Assembly: GCA_027483005.1 (NCBI GenBank)
Contig: JAIXVN010000638.1
Location: 1 to 21,372 of the forward strand
Length of the DNA: 21,372 nt
Source: Verrucomicrobiaceae bacterium
GTDB lineage: Bacteria; Verrucomicrobiota; Verrucomicrobiia; Verrucomicrobiales; Akkermansiaceae
Reading direction: 5' to 3'
Position 1 is the stretch's first letter, and every line of letters begins with the position of its first letter. Positions 8,146 to 16,444 of this stretch are shown here, one piece after another. Under the pieces are notes generated by a model. That model saw only the letters and a list, made by a program, of their open reading frames with translations. It did not search any database and had not been told where the DNA came from. The translations under genes were made by a program, and so were the position numbers.

Positions 8146-8490
8146 CCCTCAACGGGTCCCCGGTGGATTGCGGCCGCAATTGATGAACCATTTCCGAGCC
8201 GCTGCCATCCCTCCAGCGGGAGCACAGCCCTCCGTGCCCACCCTTGAGATCGACAATGCGCTGAAGCACTTCGCCGCCTTCACCGGGGCGTCCCTGCACG
8301 TCAACCCCGGTGAGGTCGCGGGCCTGCTGGTCGTCCGGGGCGATTCGGAACACACGGGCTGTGTGAGCTTCGTGGTTTGAACTTCAGGATCGAGGGGATG
8401 CTCGGCAAGCGCCCACTGCCCCCACTGCCCCTGCGGCCCGCCGGCAAACCAGCCGCGCACGTTGGCTCGAAGGCGTGATCGGACCACTTG
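8146..8490. other. Convergent gap between gatB and the DUF58 gene; no confident gene
   Basis: These 345 bp separate two genes that converge. One plus-strand frame at 8183-8380 could encode 65 residues (MNHFRAAAIPP...), but it has no recognisable family and no clear ribosome binding site. An overlapping minus-strand frame is Pro/Arg/Thr-rich and looks like a shadow. A short tandem pattern (CCCACTG, then CCCCCACTG) occurs near 8411-8430. No clear stem plus T-run terminator was found, although one is expected between convergent genes. The region may hold a decayed gene. Confidence 0.4.
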
Positions 8491-9795
8491 TCAGAGACGG
8501 CCTGCCGCCTTGATGTCGAGATATCGATTCGCGAGGGAAATCGGCAGCAACTGGGCAGTGGTATCGAGCGTGAGGATCCCCCTCGCTGAAAGCTCTGCCA
8601 GAACCTCGCGGCGCTCCGCCACGTAGCGATCCGCCGCCGTGAAGCGAAGGGCGTCCGAGAAGGTGAAGACCGTCGTTTCCCTGGCCTCGTCCACCGAACT
8701 TTCGCGCAGGCTGGCCAGCAGCACCAGATGCTTCGAGGCCAGCACTTGCAGGGCCGGGATCAACTCCTTGCCGTCCTCGCCCCGGAGATTGGTCAGCACA
8801 ACGATCAGTGAGCGCCGACGCTGGTGGGCCATCAGTTGCTGGACCGCTCCGGAGAAATCACTCGGCTCCGGCGTGGTCTGGAAGTCATAGAGGTGGTTCA
8901 GCAGCACCGGCATGGCATGCAATCCCTTCATCGGCGGCAGCCAGCGGCTGGTCCCTCCAAAGGACTGCACGCCCACCTGGTCGCCCTGCCTCAGCGCCAC
9001 ATGGGACACCAGCAGCATCGCGTTCAGGCAGTAGTCGAACTGTGGCAGCTTGCCATCCATCGCCCTCATCCGTCGGCCCGTATCGACGAGAAAAACGACC
9101 GACTGATTCCGCTGCTCCTCATAGGACCGGCTGATCAGTGACTGCCTTCGCGACGTGGCCTTCCAGTCGATCTGCGCGAAGGAATCTCCATCGCGGTAGT
9201 CACGAAGCTGCTGGAACTCGCGACTCGTCCCGGCCCTCGGACGGCGCACAATCCCCATCGGGCTTTCTCGGTGCTGCATGGCGAGCAGGGCGAATCGGAC
9301 CACCGGCTCATAGTTCGGATACACTTTCACCTGCTCGAACCCGCCGTGAAGGGTCAATCGCTTCCAGAACGACCACTCGGATTTCGTCAAAACCTGGACA
9401 GGACTGAAGGTCATCTCGCCCCGTTCCATGAGCTTGACCGGATGATAGACCTTGATCTCCCGCTTCGCAGGAACGCTTCCCTCCCAAGGCATCGTTGGCG
9501 CGGAGGCACCGGCAGGAATGCCATCGAAAACCTGAAGCTCGACCGGATCGTCCGCCGCATTTGTCAGCGTGATCCTCACCTCACCAGGCTCCCCCAATGC
9601 GAATCGTCCGGGCAAGCGCCGCGTCACCACAAGGGGCGACCGGAGACGCAGGCGCACCGCATCCACCAGCAACACCAGCCCAAACAGCCCGCCCACCAGC
9701 CACCACGTCGGGGCCTGCCCGGGAAACCACGAAACCGCCAGGCCCAAAAGAGCCCAGAGCAGCGTGAGACCGAGAGTGGCGTTGGTGGGGCGCAC
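8491..9795 (-). CDS. DUF58-domain protein, vWA-like partner of MoxR
   Basis: The last gene of the MoxR operon. With the GTG start at 9795 it has 434 residues. There are two membrane helices near the N-terminus (about 7-23 and 30-46), a beta-rich middle (60-170), then the DUF58 signature (GTSREFQQLRDY...GDSFAQIDWKAT, about 189-213). A von Willebrand A-like domain follows, with a degenerate MIDAS VVFLVDTGRRM (233-243). The frame is open further upstream to a TTG at 9837, but those 14 codons (FVIRKLVISHFFL) are encoded by a heptad repeat, so the later GTG is preferred. DUF58 proteins occur beside MoxR ATPases, which are thought to act as chaperones for vWA proteins at the envelope. Exact function is unknown. 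Confidence 0.85.
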   Translation of the reverse strand: MRPTNATLGLTLLWALLGLAVSWFPGQAPTWWLVGGLFGLVLLVDAVRLRLRSPLVVTRRLPGRFALGEPGEVRITLTNAADDPVELQVFDGIPAGASAPTMPWEGSVPAKREIKVYHPVKLMERGEMTFSPVQVLTKSEWSFWKRLTLHGGFEQVKVYPNYEPVVRFALLAMQHRESPMGIVRRPRAGTSREFQQLRDYRDGDSFAQIDWKATSRRQSLISRSYEEQRNQSVVFLVDTGRRMRAMDGKLPQFDYCLNAMLLVSHVALRQGDQVGVQSFGGTSRWLPPMKGLHAMPVLLNHLYDFQTTPEPSDFSGAVQQLMAHQRRRSLIVVLTNLRGEDGKELIPALQVLASKHLVLLASLRESSVDEARETTVFTFSDALRFTAADRYVAERREVLAELSARGILTLDTTAQLLPISLANRYLDIKAAGRL

Positions 9796-9801
9796 GAGGA
9801 A

Positions 9802-9926
9802 GAAATGACTAATGACTAATTTTCTAATGACGAACAAGGAGAGATAATGGCAATACGCCGATAATCTCTTCCATATCTTTGAGAATGTTCTTTGTTGGTC
9901 ATTAGGATTTAGGAATTAGTCATTTC
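9802..9926. repeat. Heptad inverted-repeat hairpin bridging moxR and the DUF58 gene
   Basis: The left arm (9802-9837) is built of AATGACT-type heptads. The right arm (9892-9926) is its near-complete reverse complement (AGTCATT / GGTCATT units). The arms match closely at both ends, GAAATGACTAAT outside and CTAATGACNAACAA inside, and differ only in the middle. The 54-bp spacer contains a weaker inner inverted repeat (GAGATAAT / ATAATCTC). The element supplies the moxR stop codon and runs up to the likely start of the DUF58 gene, filling the whole junction of the two genes. Confidence 0.85.
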
Positions 9927-10905
9927 TTCCCCTTGGCGCAGGGACACTTTCCACAATCCCCTTCAGCACCTCATCGATCTCCTGCCCGCTGATCGCCACT
10001 TCGGGCGTGAGCTGCACCCGGTGCCTGAGAACCGGCAGGGCCACCGACTTGATGTCATCGGGGATGACATATCCCCTTCCCTGCATGGCGGCCTGGGCCT
10101 TGGCCACGCGGACGAGGGCGATCGCGCCGCGTGTCCCGGCCCCCAGGGCCACGGCCCGCGCCTCGCGGGTGGCGCGTGCAAGGGCGACCGCATAGGCCAC
10201 CACCTCCGGCACCGCCTGAACGGCGGCCGTCATTTCCTGAGCGGCAACGATGTCCACCGGCGAACAGACCACCGAGATCTCGCTCACGGAACCAGGTAGC
10301 TCTGATGCAGCACGGGACACGATCTCGCACTCATTGGTCAGATCTGGATACTCGATCACCACCTTCATCAGGAACCGGTCCAACTGCGCTTCAGGCAGTG
10401 GATAGGTGCCTTCATGCTCCACCGGATTCTGGGTCGCCAGGGTCATGAACGGCGGGGAAAGGCGGATGGTTTCGCCATCGATCGTCACCTGCCGCTCCTG
10501 CATGACCTCCAGCAGCGACGCCTGGGTCTTGGCCGGCGCACGGTTGATCTCATCCGCCAACAGCAGATTGGTGAAGACCGGTCCCTTGCGAAGCTGGAAG
10601 GTCTGGCTCTTCATGTCGAAGAGGCGGAAGCCGGTTACATCGGATGGCATCAGGTCCGGCGTGAACTGGATGCGTCCCGACTCGCCGCCGAAGCTGCGGG
10701 CCAGCGCGGCGACGAGGGCGGTCTTGCCAAGACCCGGCTTGCCTTCCAGCAGAACGTGGCCACCCGCCAGCAGTGCCGCGATGACCTGGTCGATCACCTC
10801 GTCCTGGCCCAGGATCACCTGCCCGATTTGATTGCGGATCGCCTGAACGATGGCCGGAGCGGTCGGCACACTGGCTGCCACAGGAATGAAGGAGTCTTCT
10901 GACAT
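9916..10905 (-). CDS. MoxR-family AAA+ ATPase
   Basis: A 329-residue AAA+ ATPase of the MoxR group, probably a chaperone that remodels vWA-domain partners such as the DUF58 protein encoded next to it. Visible motifs are Walker A GKPGLGKT (55-62), Walker B LLLADEIN (114-121), the family signature RAPAKTQASLLEVMQERQVT, sensor 1 ATQNP (157-161) and EAQLDRF (172-178). A C-terminal lid domain with GTRGAIALVRVAKA and YVIPDDIK follows. Length is normal. The final residues (R-N-D) and the TAA stop are encoded by the right arm of the heptad hairpin at 9802-9926, so the original C-terminus may have been slightly altered. It starts 17 bp after the DUF4350 gene. Confidence 0.93.
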   Translation of the reverse strand: MSEDSFIPVAASVPTAPAIVQAIRNQIGQVILGQDEVIDQVIAALLAGGHVLLEGKPGLGKTALVAALARSFGGESGRIQFTPDLMPSDVTGFRLFDMKSQTFQLRKGPVFTNLLLADEINRAPAKTQASLLEVMQERQVTIDGETIRLSPPFMTLATQNPVEHEGTYPLPEAQLDRFLMKVVIEYPDLTNECEIVSRAASELPGSVSEISVVCSPVDIVAAQEMTAAVQAVPEVVAYAVALARATREARAVALGAGTRGAIALVRVAKAQAAMQGRGYVIPDDIKSVALPVLRHRVQLTPEVAISGQEIDEVLKGIVESVPAPRGRND

Positions 10906-10922
10906 AAGTGAAGGAGTTGGAT

Positions 10923-12017
10923 TCAGTTGAGGGACTTGAGAATGAGTTGAAGATCGGAGACGGTTCGGGTGAAGGTCGAGGCATCGGGCGGAGCCGGCTC
11001 ACTCATCGCCCGCTCGGCCCTTTCCCTTGGGATGCCCACCAGTTCCTCGAACACGGCGAAGACGTCGGAATCCAGGCGTCCCGTCCGAGCCATCAGGCGA
11101 TTCCCTCGCTCCAGAATCTCCTCGCGCAGCGGAGCCAAAAGCGAGGCGCCGCGATCCAGACGCCACTGGAAATCCCCCAGCGCCTCCAGGTGATGATCAT
11201 ACCCCCGCAAAGGTGATGGCAGCTCCGCCGTTTCGACCGGGCCGAACCGTCGCAGATTCTTCCAAAGCCACACCGCGATCACCAACCCGAGTCCCAGCAA
11301 GACCGGCCACGCTCGTTCCGTCAACAGGCTCCACAAGGAAAGCGTCGCGCCGCGCACAAAGACAATGCTGCCAAACTCATCGCCGGAGTCCACCAGGCCC
11401 TTGAGAAGGGCCGCATGCTGCTTGTCGCCGATCCACCTGTTGCGGAAAGGACGGGCATCGGTCACGATCGTCAATCGCCCCTTGCCCTGCCTCGCGGTCG
11501 AGATTCCTTCAGGCACCCCTCTTGGGCCTGAGGCTTGCCAGGAGGACTTCATCTCCACCTCGAAGTCCCTGCCACGATGACGCACCCTCGATGTCGGGAC
11601 CTCTCCTTTTCCGGTCTGCTCCAGAGTGAAATCATGATCTTGAAGGAATGCCCTGAAGGCAGGCTCGATCTGCGCCTCCGGTGATGCCAGATTCCAGTCG
11701 TCGCGGAAGTCCGCATGGTCGATCAGACAGATCAGATGGCCTCCACCCTCCATCCAGCGCTCGATCTGCTTCGCAAAGAGTGCGTTTGACAGGATTCCAC
11801 TCGGGATGATCCAGGTCGAGTCCGTCTCCGCGGGCGCACGCCAGGACGAAAGCACCTCGACCTGCCGGCCATAGTCCTCGAGAAAACGCTGTGCCGCCAG
11901 CCAGGGATTGGTCCGTGCCGGTCCCTTGTAGCCGGTCTCGACCTCCTCATACCTGGTGTTGCAGCCCGTCAGTCCCACGGAAAGCACCGCCACCATCCGG
12001 ATGACCCAGCTTCTCAT
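10923..12017 (-). CDS. DUF4350-domain lipoprotein
   Basis: A 364-residue protein with an N-terminal lipoprotein signal (MRSWVIRMVAVLSVGLTGC; lipobox LTGC, Cys19). A DUF4350-type extracytoplasmic domain follows: NPWLAAQRFLEDYG, then WIIPSG...GGGHLICLIDH, and GKGRLTIVTDARPFRN. One membrane helix near residue 250 (AWPVLLGLGLVIAVWLW) leads to a helical cytoplasmic tail. Such proteins sit between DUF4129-like and MoxR genes in many genomes; biochemical function is unknown. The ATG at 12017 overlaps the upstream stop (ATGA), implying translational coupling. It is preferred over a longer frame because it creates the lipoprotein signal. Confidence 0.8.
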   Translation of the reverse strand: MRSWVIRMVAVLSVGLTGCNTRYEEVETGYKGPARTNPWLAAQRFLEDYGRQVEVLSSWRAPAETDSTWIIPSGILSNALFAKQIERWMEGGGHLICLIDHADFRDDWNLASPEAQIEPAFRAFLQDHDFTLEQTGKGEVPTSRVRHRGRDFEVEMKSSWQASGPRGVPEGISTARQGKGRLTIVTDARPFRNRWIGDKQHAALLKGLVDSGDEFGSIVFVRGATLSLWSLLTERAWPVLLGLGLVIAVWLWKNLRRFGPVETAELPSPLRGYDHHLEALGDFQWRLDRGASLLAPLREEILERGNRLMARTGRLDSDVFAVFEELVGIPRERAERAMSEPAPPDASTFTRTVSDLQLILKSLN

Positions 12018-13516
12018 GCCTGCCTCCTCTCCGCGTATGGCCACTGCTGACAAAGCCCCTGCACTTCGTCGTTGGCAGGAAAATCCTTCGCATAGGCCAG
12101 CCCCAGCCAGAAGCCTGTCAGTCCCTTGAAATAACCGGGATGAGCCCTGCTTCCGGCCTCGCAGATGCGCTTGAGGCAATCCCCTTCGGTATCGGATTCC
12201 AGGATCTCGACCCTCGCGAGTTCGATCGAACGGGAGATCGCGCCGCGGTAAAGCAGGGCCAGCGACTCATGCCGACGCCCCTCGCACCACCAGCGCCAGG
12301 CTGTGTCGGGGATGTCCTCCGGCAGCGATTCCGGCGTCACCTCCATGCCCATCACCACCCGGGCCTTCGCTCCTGCGGATGGACCTCCATCGATGCCGCT
12401 CCGATCCCTCAGCAGATGGCGGAAGGTCCACAGCAAACAGGCAATGAAGGCCAGCCCCGCCACAAGACAGACCACCAACAGCACGGTTCCGAATCCCCGC
12501 ATCAGCTGGTAAAACCAATCCATTGAGCCACCGGCCGAGGGGCTTGTCGAGCCACCGGGCGAACCGCCAGTCGAGCGACTGGAAGAGCTGCCGCCTTCCG
12601 AGGACGAGTCATCCGGAACCGGCACCTCCATCTTCTGCACCTCGAAATCCGGATGCGACTTCACCTCGCGGATCACCTCCTCAGGCGGACGCTCTGCGGC
12701 TCCCGAGGGCAATTGAAGGAAAAGAAAGCAGGAGGCAACGAGCAGCTTCGACAACATCCCGATCCGGTTTGCCATCCGCTTGAAGGCGAGCTCAACGTCC
12801 CAGCCCTCGATCCAAGTACGACTGTTCACGTAGATACCGAATCCTCCGCCCGTCACGAAAATGTCCGTGAGCGAAAGGGCCACCAGGTAGCACCCCACGA
12901 GAATCCAGCTGCCGGCCAGTCCGATCTCGCCCAACTCACCCGCCCTCATGGCCTGCCAGGCTTCCTGGAAAACCCCGTCCTGTCCCTCCGGCAGCAGCAT
13001 GTTCACCATCCCGAGCCATCCGAACATCAGCCACACCGAGGCGAGACTGCCGCCAACAGTCAGCCGGAAGGCCGCGCTTTCCCCCCTTCTCATGACCAGC
13101 TTGGCCCGCTGCTGGTACGCTTGACCACGCAGCCCCTCCAGATCCTCCACCGGCATCGTCACCGCCGCCCAGGGGGAGAATCTCGACCACGCGAGCCGGT
13201 AAAAAAAACGCCGCGACCAGGCCCTTGGGATTTCCTTCCAGATCTGACGCCAGGTCGGTGCCTCTCCAAACAACCGCCGGCTCAACTCGAACAACACCAT
13301 CCGCGACGCCACCGGCCGCCACCACCAGAACAGGGTCGCGAAAGCAAAGGCATGGTCCCGCAGCAGGAAGATCCCCACCACGGTCGGCAGCAGCAGCGCC
13401 AGCCACCAGACCGACAGGCAGCGCCAGAAACTGCGACGCGCCATCGCGAAGCCAAGGTCCACCGCCTCCCAATCGCTGCGCGGACGGATCTCCGCCGTGA
13501 CATCTTCAAGCCGCAT
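12014..13516 (-). CDS. Multi-pass membrane protein with C-terminal DUF4129-like domain
   Basis: A 500-residue protein. The N-terminal part has membrane helices at about 33-52, 56-70, 152-175 and 200-222. A hydrophobic segment at 255-270 is followed by an extracytoplasmic stretch (271-300), then a Ser/Gly-rich linker (303-331), one helix (340-365) and a soluble C-terminal domain (about 400-485). That domain (AWRWWCEGRRHESLALLYRG...LARVEILESDTEGDCLKRI) fits the DUF4129 pattern of an A-x-G-x-x-x-x-A-L-x-x-L-Y helix followed by T-x-x-E-x-L. The chosen ATG at 13516 overlaps the end of the SpoIIM gene by 11 bp; a longer frame would only add translated SpoIIM tail. It ends in an ATGA overlap with the DUF4350 gene. 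Function is unknown; context suggests an envelope complex. Confidence 0.75.
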   Translation of the reverse strand: MRLEDVTAEIRPRSDWEAVDLGFAMARRSFWRCLSVWWLALLLPTVVGIFLLRDHAFAFATLFWWWRPVASRMVLFELSRRLFGEAPTWRQIWKEIPRAWSRRFFYRLAWSRFSPWAAVTMPVEDLEGLRGQAYQQRAKLVMRRGESAAFRLTVGGSLASVWLMFGWLGMVNMLLPEGQDGVFQEAWQAMRAGELGEIGLAGSWILVGCYLVALSLTDIFVTGGGFGIYVNSRTWIEGWDVELAFKRMANRIGMLSKLLVASCFLFLQLPSGAAERPPEEVIREVKSHPDFEVQKMEVPVPDDSSSEGGSSSSRSTGGSPGGSTSPSAGGSMDWFYQLMRGFGTVLLVVCLVAGLAFIACLLWTFRHLLRDRSGIDGGPSAGAKARVVMGMEVTPESLPEDIPDTAWRWWCEGRRHESLALLYRGAISRSIELARVEILESDTEGDCLKRICEAGSRAHPGYFKGLTGFWLGLAYAKDFPANDEVQGLCQQWPYAERRQA

Positions 13517-14477
13517 CCCGCGCCTGCCTTCCTGCCAGGAGAAAATACACCACGTGCAGCACCCAGAGCGTGGCTCCGAAGCCATACTTCCAGGCCGACG
13601 GGATCGGCAGGGCCGACCAGAACCCTTCCACCACCGCCGCCAGGGCGGTCATCACGGCCGCCCCGTAGATCAATGGCAGCGCATGTTTCGAAGCCTCCAC
13701 CAGCGCCCTCACGCGCGGAAGACGACCGGGCCAGAGAATCGACAGTCCCACCCGCATCCCGGCCATGCCTGCAATGATCATGCCGATCAGTTCAAGCGAG
13801 GAATGGCTGACCACGAACGACCAGAACGCCTTCGGATCACAGGCGGCGTTGGCATACCCGGCGGACGCCCCGATGTGGATGCCGTTGAACAACAGGAAGA
13901 ACACGGTTCCCACTCCCGCCGCCATGCCTCCGGCGAAGATCTGGAAGTCGATCCCGACGTTGTTGTTGATATAAAAGCAGAACATCATGAAGTTCGAGCC
14001 ATAAGCCGACCTCAGATGGGCGATCTGACCGGATTCGCTGCCATACATCTGCTCCATGTCCGCCATCCCCCTGCTGCCCAGGATCGACTGGATCCAGGTC
14101 AGATCGTGTTTTGCCGCGATCAGCAGCGCGAAGAAGGGGATCCAGAACACCGCGCTGCAAAGCCAGAACAGCCTCCACTCCCGACGCACCGTCTGCGGAA
14201 ACGTCACCGCCGCCATCCTCACCACCGCCTGCCATCCGCCGGTCTTCTGACGGTAGATCAGATTGTATCCGCGGATCACCAGCGCATTGAGCTTTTCCGA
14301 AATCCGGGTGCCATACATCCGCGCCTGGGCCAGGGAAAGGTCGAGGCAAAGCTCGCGGAACCGCTGCGGCAGATTCTCCACTCCGGGCATCGGTTTGCCA
14401 AGTTCCACCGAGCGCACCAGCGCCTCGTATTCCGCCCAGCGTGCGGAGTTCTTGTTCTCGAAATCCCCCGCCGTCAT
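13506..14477 (-). CDS. Stage II sporulation protein M (SpoIIM/DUF95)-like membrane protein
   Basis: A 323-residue membrane protein. The soluble N-terminus (WAEYEALVRSVELGK, then LPQRFRELCLDLSLAQ) and the following membrane core match the DUF95/SpoIIM pattern seen in non-sporulating bacteria. In the core are FAGGMAAGVGTVFFLLFNGIHIGA and SHSSLELIGMIIAGMAGMRVG, the latter standing for the family's HG-x-x-E-L...AGAAG motif. About six to seven membrane helices are visible. It overlaps the RDD gene upstream (ATGA) and the DUF4129-like gene downstream (11 bp). The link to sporulation is by name only; in this context it is a component of the MoxR envelope module. Confidence 0.88.
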   Translation of the reverse strand: MTAGDFENKNSARWAEYEALVRSVELGKPMPGVENLPQRFRELCLDLSLAQARMYGTRISEKLNALVIRGYNLIYRQKTGGWQAVVRMAAVTFPQTVRREWRLFWLCSAVFWIPFFALLIAAKHDLTWIQSILGSRGMADMEQMYGSESGQIAHLRSAYGSNFMMFCFYINNNVGIDFQIFAGGMAAGVGTVFFLLFNGIHIGASAGYANAACDPKAFWSFVVSHSSLELIGMIIAGMAGMRVGLSILWPGRLPRVRALVEASKHALPLIYGAAVMTALAAVVEGFWSALPIPSAWKYGFGATLWVLHVVYFLLAGRQARDAA

Positions 14478-15202
14478 GAGTCCCGTTTCTCCTGCAGCCA
14501 GTGTGCCATCGCCATCAACCGGCTCACTCCGGCTTTTCCTCTCGCTCCGCTGAGCACGGCCGCATGATCGGCGATCTCACAGCGCCGCGCCTCCGACCAC
14601 AGCCCCGCCCGGTCCCGGAACATCCCCAGCGACCTCACCTCGTCCGCCGTCAGCGCCACCGGCGGGCGGACTGAGCTCATCGGCGGCGGCGCGGCCACCG
14701 AGGGCTCCTGCGGCAGACGATCATAGACCACCAGCGTCCCGGCAGCGAGGTCGCCAAGGCGCTGGAAGCGCTTCGTCGCCAGACAACTCACCAGCCCGAA
14801 ACCATAAGTGATGGCCGGCATGCCGTCGATGAAGCGCAGGAAATTCCGGATGATCGCCTGGCCGAGCGTGATCGGTGCCCCCGAAGGCTGCACCACCCGC
14901 AGGCCCACCGAGCGCTTGCCCGGGGTGGCCCCGCGTTTGCCAGCCTCGAACAGCACCGGATACCACCAGCCGAGGAAAAACCAGATCAGCAGCATCAGGC
15001 CATCCGCCACCCGTTCGCCAAGGGCCAGCCCCGCAAAGGAAAGGCAGATCCCCGTCACAATCACGATGCCGAGCCGGATCAGAAGGTCGATCGCATAGGC
15101 ATTCGCCCGCAGCACCGGCCCCGCGATGCGAAGGCGGATCTCCACGCCCTCGGCGAGTTCCACCGCCTGGAGGGTATCGAGTTTTGCAAGGGGCGACTCC
15201 AT
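14474..15202 (-). CDS. RDD-family membrane protein, first gene of the MoxR operon
   Basis: A 242-residue protein with an RDD domain: the AYAIDLLIRL start of helix 1 (about 36-45; the usual second Arg/Asp pair is only partly kept), a second helix around 69-84, the loop GKRGATPGKRSVGLRVV (88-104), FLRFIDGMP and QRLGDLAAGTLVVYDR (147-162). The C-terminal 75 residues are soluble, with a proline-rich linker (AAPPPMSSVRPP). The ATG at 15202 gives the usual short N-terminal extension before the domain; the frame is open further upstream without a credible alternative. The stop overlaps the SpoIIM start (ATGA). RDD proteins open many SpoIIM/DUF4129/MoxR/DUF58 operons; the function is not established. 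Confidence 0.88.
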   Translation of the reverse strand: MESPLAKLDTLQAVELAEGVEIRLRIAGPVLRANAYAIDLLIRLGIVIVTGICLSFAGLALGERVADGLMLLIWFFLGWWYPVLFEAGKRGATPGKRSVGLRVVQPSGAPITLGQAIIRNFLRFIDGMPAITYGFGLVSCLATKRFQRLGDLAAGTLVVYDRLPQEPSVAAPPPMSSVRPPVALTADEVRSLGMFRDRAGLWSEARRCEIADHAAVLSGARGKAGVSRLMAMAHWLQEKRDS

Positions 15203-15409
15203 GGAGAAACGAATCGTCCGCAGACTAGGCACCGACCTCCCGATGCCAAGTAGCAAGTTCGCTCCATGCCTCCCCACAAGAGGCAGGCCCTCGTTTCCGG
15301 CCAGACGCGCCCGCGGGCCTGTCATCACGCCCCAACCTCGGGGAGGACTCCCACCGGAGCCGATTCCGCAGCCTTGCCAAAACTCCACCGCTTCCCCAGG
15401 GTATCGGAC
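15203..15409. promoter_or_regulatory. Divergent promoter region between the MoxR operon and WYL regulator
   Basis: These 207 bp must hold the promoters of both the leftward RDD-to-DUF58 operon and the rightward WYL regulator gene. No canonical -35/-10 pair or clear operator palindrome stands out. Open frames crossing the region are extensions of the neighbours. The layout is what one expects if the WYL protein controls the operon. Confidence 0.45.
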
Positions 15410-16444
15410 ATGTCACGTCTGATCCAGGAAACGGTCGCCGAACTCATGGAGAACTCGCCCCGGCGCGCCGGAGCCACCCGTCCCGCGCTGTTCCGGATCT
15501 ACCGCATCCACGAAGCCATCCTCGCCGGCGGATTCCCGAATTGCTCGACGATCGCCGCCTCACTCGAAGTCACTCCGAAGACCATCCAGCGCGATATCTC
15601 CTACATGCGCGACATGCTCGATCTGCCGATCGACTACGATTCCGTTCAGCACGGATTCCACTACACCCGCGATACCACGGACTTTCCAATCTTCGAAACC
15701 TCCGCCGACCAGTTGGCCGGACTCTTCCTGGCCCGCACCGCACTTGAATCGGTCAGAAACACCCCGCTCGCCACCACCATGCGCGAGGTCTTCGCCAAGC
15801 TCACCCAGAGCATCGAGGGCCGGGTTTCCTTTTCCTGGGCCGATCTCGATGACGCTTTCTCCCGCAAGACCGTGGAAGCCCAGCCGCGAGATGTGAAACT
15901 CTTCGGCCAACTGGCCGACGCCGTCCTGAAGCGGCTGGAAGTCACCTTTGCCTACCGCAAACTCGGAGCCACCAGCTCCGAGTCGCGTCGCATGCGCCCC
16001 TATCATCTCGGCGAGGTCGAGGGCGGCTGGTATCTCATCGGCCACGACCTGGAACGAGGCGAACTGCGGACCTTCGCCCTGCCTCGCCTGACGCGATTGA
16101 AGGTGACGACGAAAACCTTCGAACGTCAGATCAATTTCAACGGCCGCGACCATCTTGCCCGCTCCTTTGGGGTGTGGAGCGTGGCCGGAGACAGCACCCG
16201 ACACCTGGTCCGCGTGGAATTGGCCGGTTATGCCGCGCAACTCGCGACGGAGCGCCGCTGGCATCCCAGCCAGGAAATCACCGCCCTCAATGCCAAGGGC
16301 AGCCGGGTCGAAGTCCGCTTCGAAGTCGGACGACTGGAGGAAGTCCTGCGCTGGGTCCTGAGCTTCGGCCGGCAAGCGAAAGTCCTCGCTCCCCCCGAAC
16401 TGTCGCGGATGGTGAAAGACGAACTCGCCGCTATGCAGGGTTGA
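15410..16444 (+). CDS. WYL-domain transcriptional regulator
   Basis: A 344-residue cytoplasmic DNA-binding protein. Residues 25-75 form a winged helix-turn-helix of the DeoR/HTH_11 type (IYRIHEAILAGGFPNCSTIAASLEVTPKTIQRDISYM). A linker and helical region follow, then the WYL domain with AYRKLGA...RRMRPYHL and the signature GGWYLIGHD (W207-Y208-L209). A C-terminal WCX-like domain (about 240-344) ends in the usual LRWVLSFGRQAKVLAP. WYL domains bind ligands, including nucleotides or nucleic acids in studied cases, and change repressor or activator state. The ATG at 15410 is preferred; the frame extends upstream with low-complexity Pro/Arg sequence that is unlikely to be protein. Its divergent position suggests control of the MoxR operon and perhaps of itself. 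Confidence 0.9.
   Translation: MSRLIQETVAELMENSPRRAGATRPALFRIYRIHEAILAGGFPNCSTIAASLEVTPKTIQRDISYMRDMLDLPIDYDSVQHGFHYTRDTTDFPIFETSADQLAGLFLARTALESVRNTPLATTMREVFAKLTQSIEGRVSFSWADLDDAFSRKTVEAQPRDVKLFGQLADAVLKRLEVTFAYRKLGATSSESRRMRPYHLGEVEGGWYLIGHDLERGELRTFALPRLTRLKVTTKTFERQINFNGRDHLARSFGVWSVAGDSTRHLVRVELAGYAAQLATERRWHPSQEITALNAKGSRVEVRFEVGRLEEVLRWVLSFGRQAKVLAPPELSRMVKDELAAMQG

Noticed and set aside
9796..9837. DUF58 protein starting at the TTG within the repeat
   Set aside because: Those codons are repeat-derived and the start is TTG; the GTG at 9795 gives a normal membrane-anchored N-terminus, though use of the TTG cannot be excluded.
12653..13777. Large plus-strand open frames opposite the DUF4129/SpoIIM genes
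   Set aside because: Pro/Arg/His-rich composition typical of antisense shadows in high-GC DNA; the minus-strand genes have clear families and overlaps.
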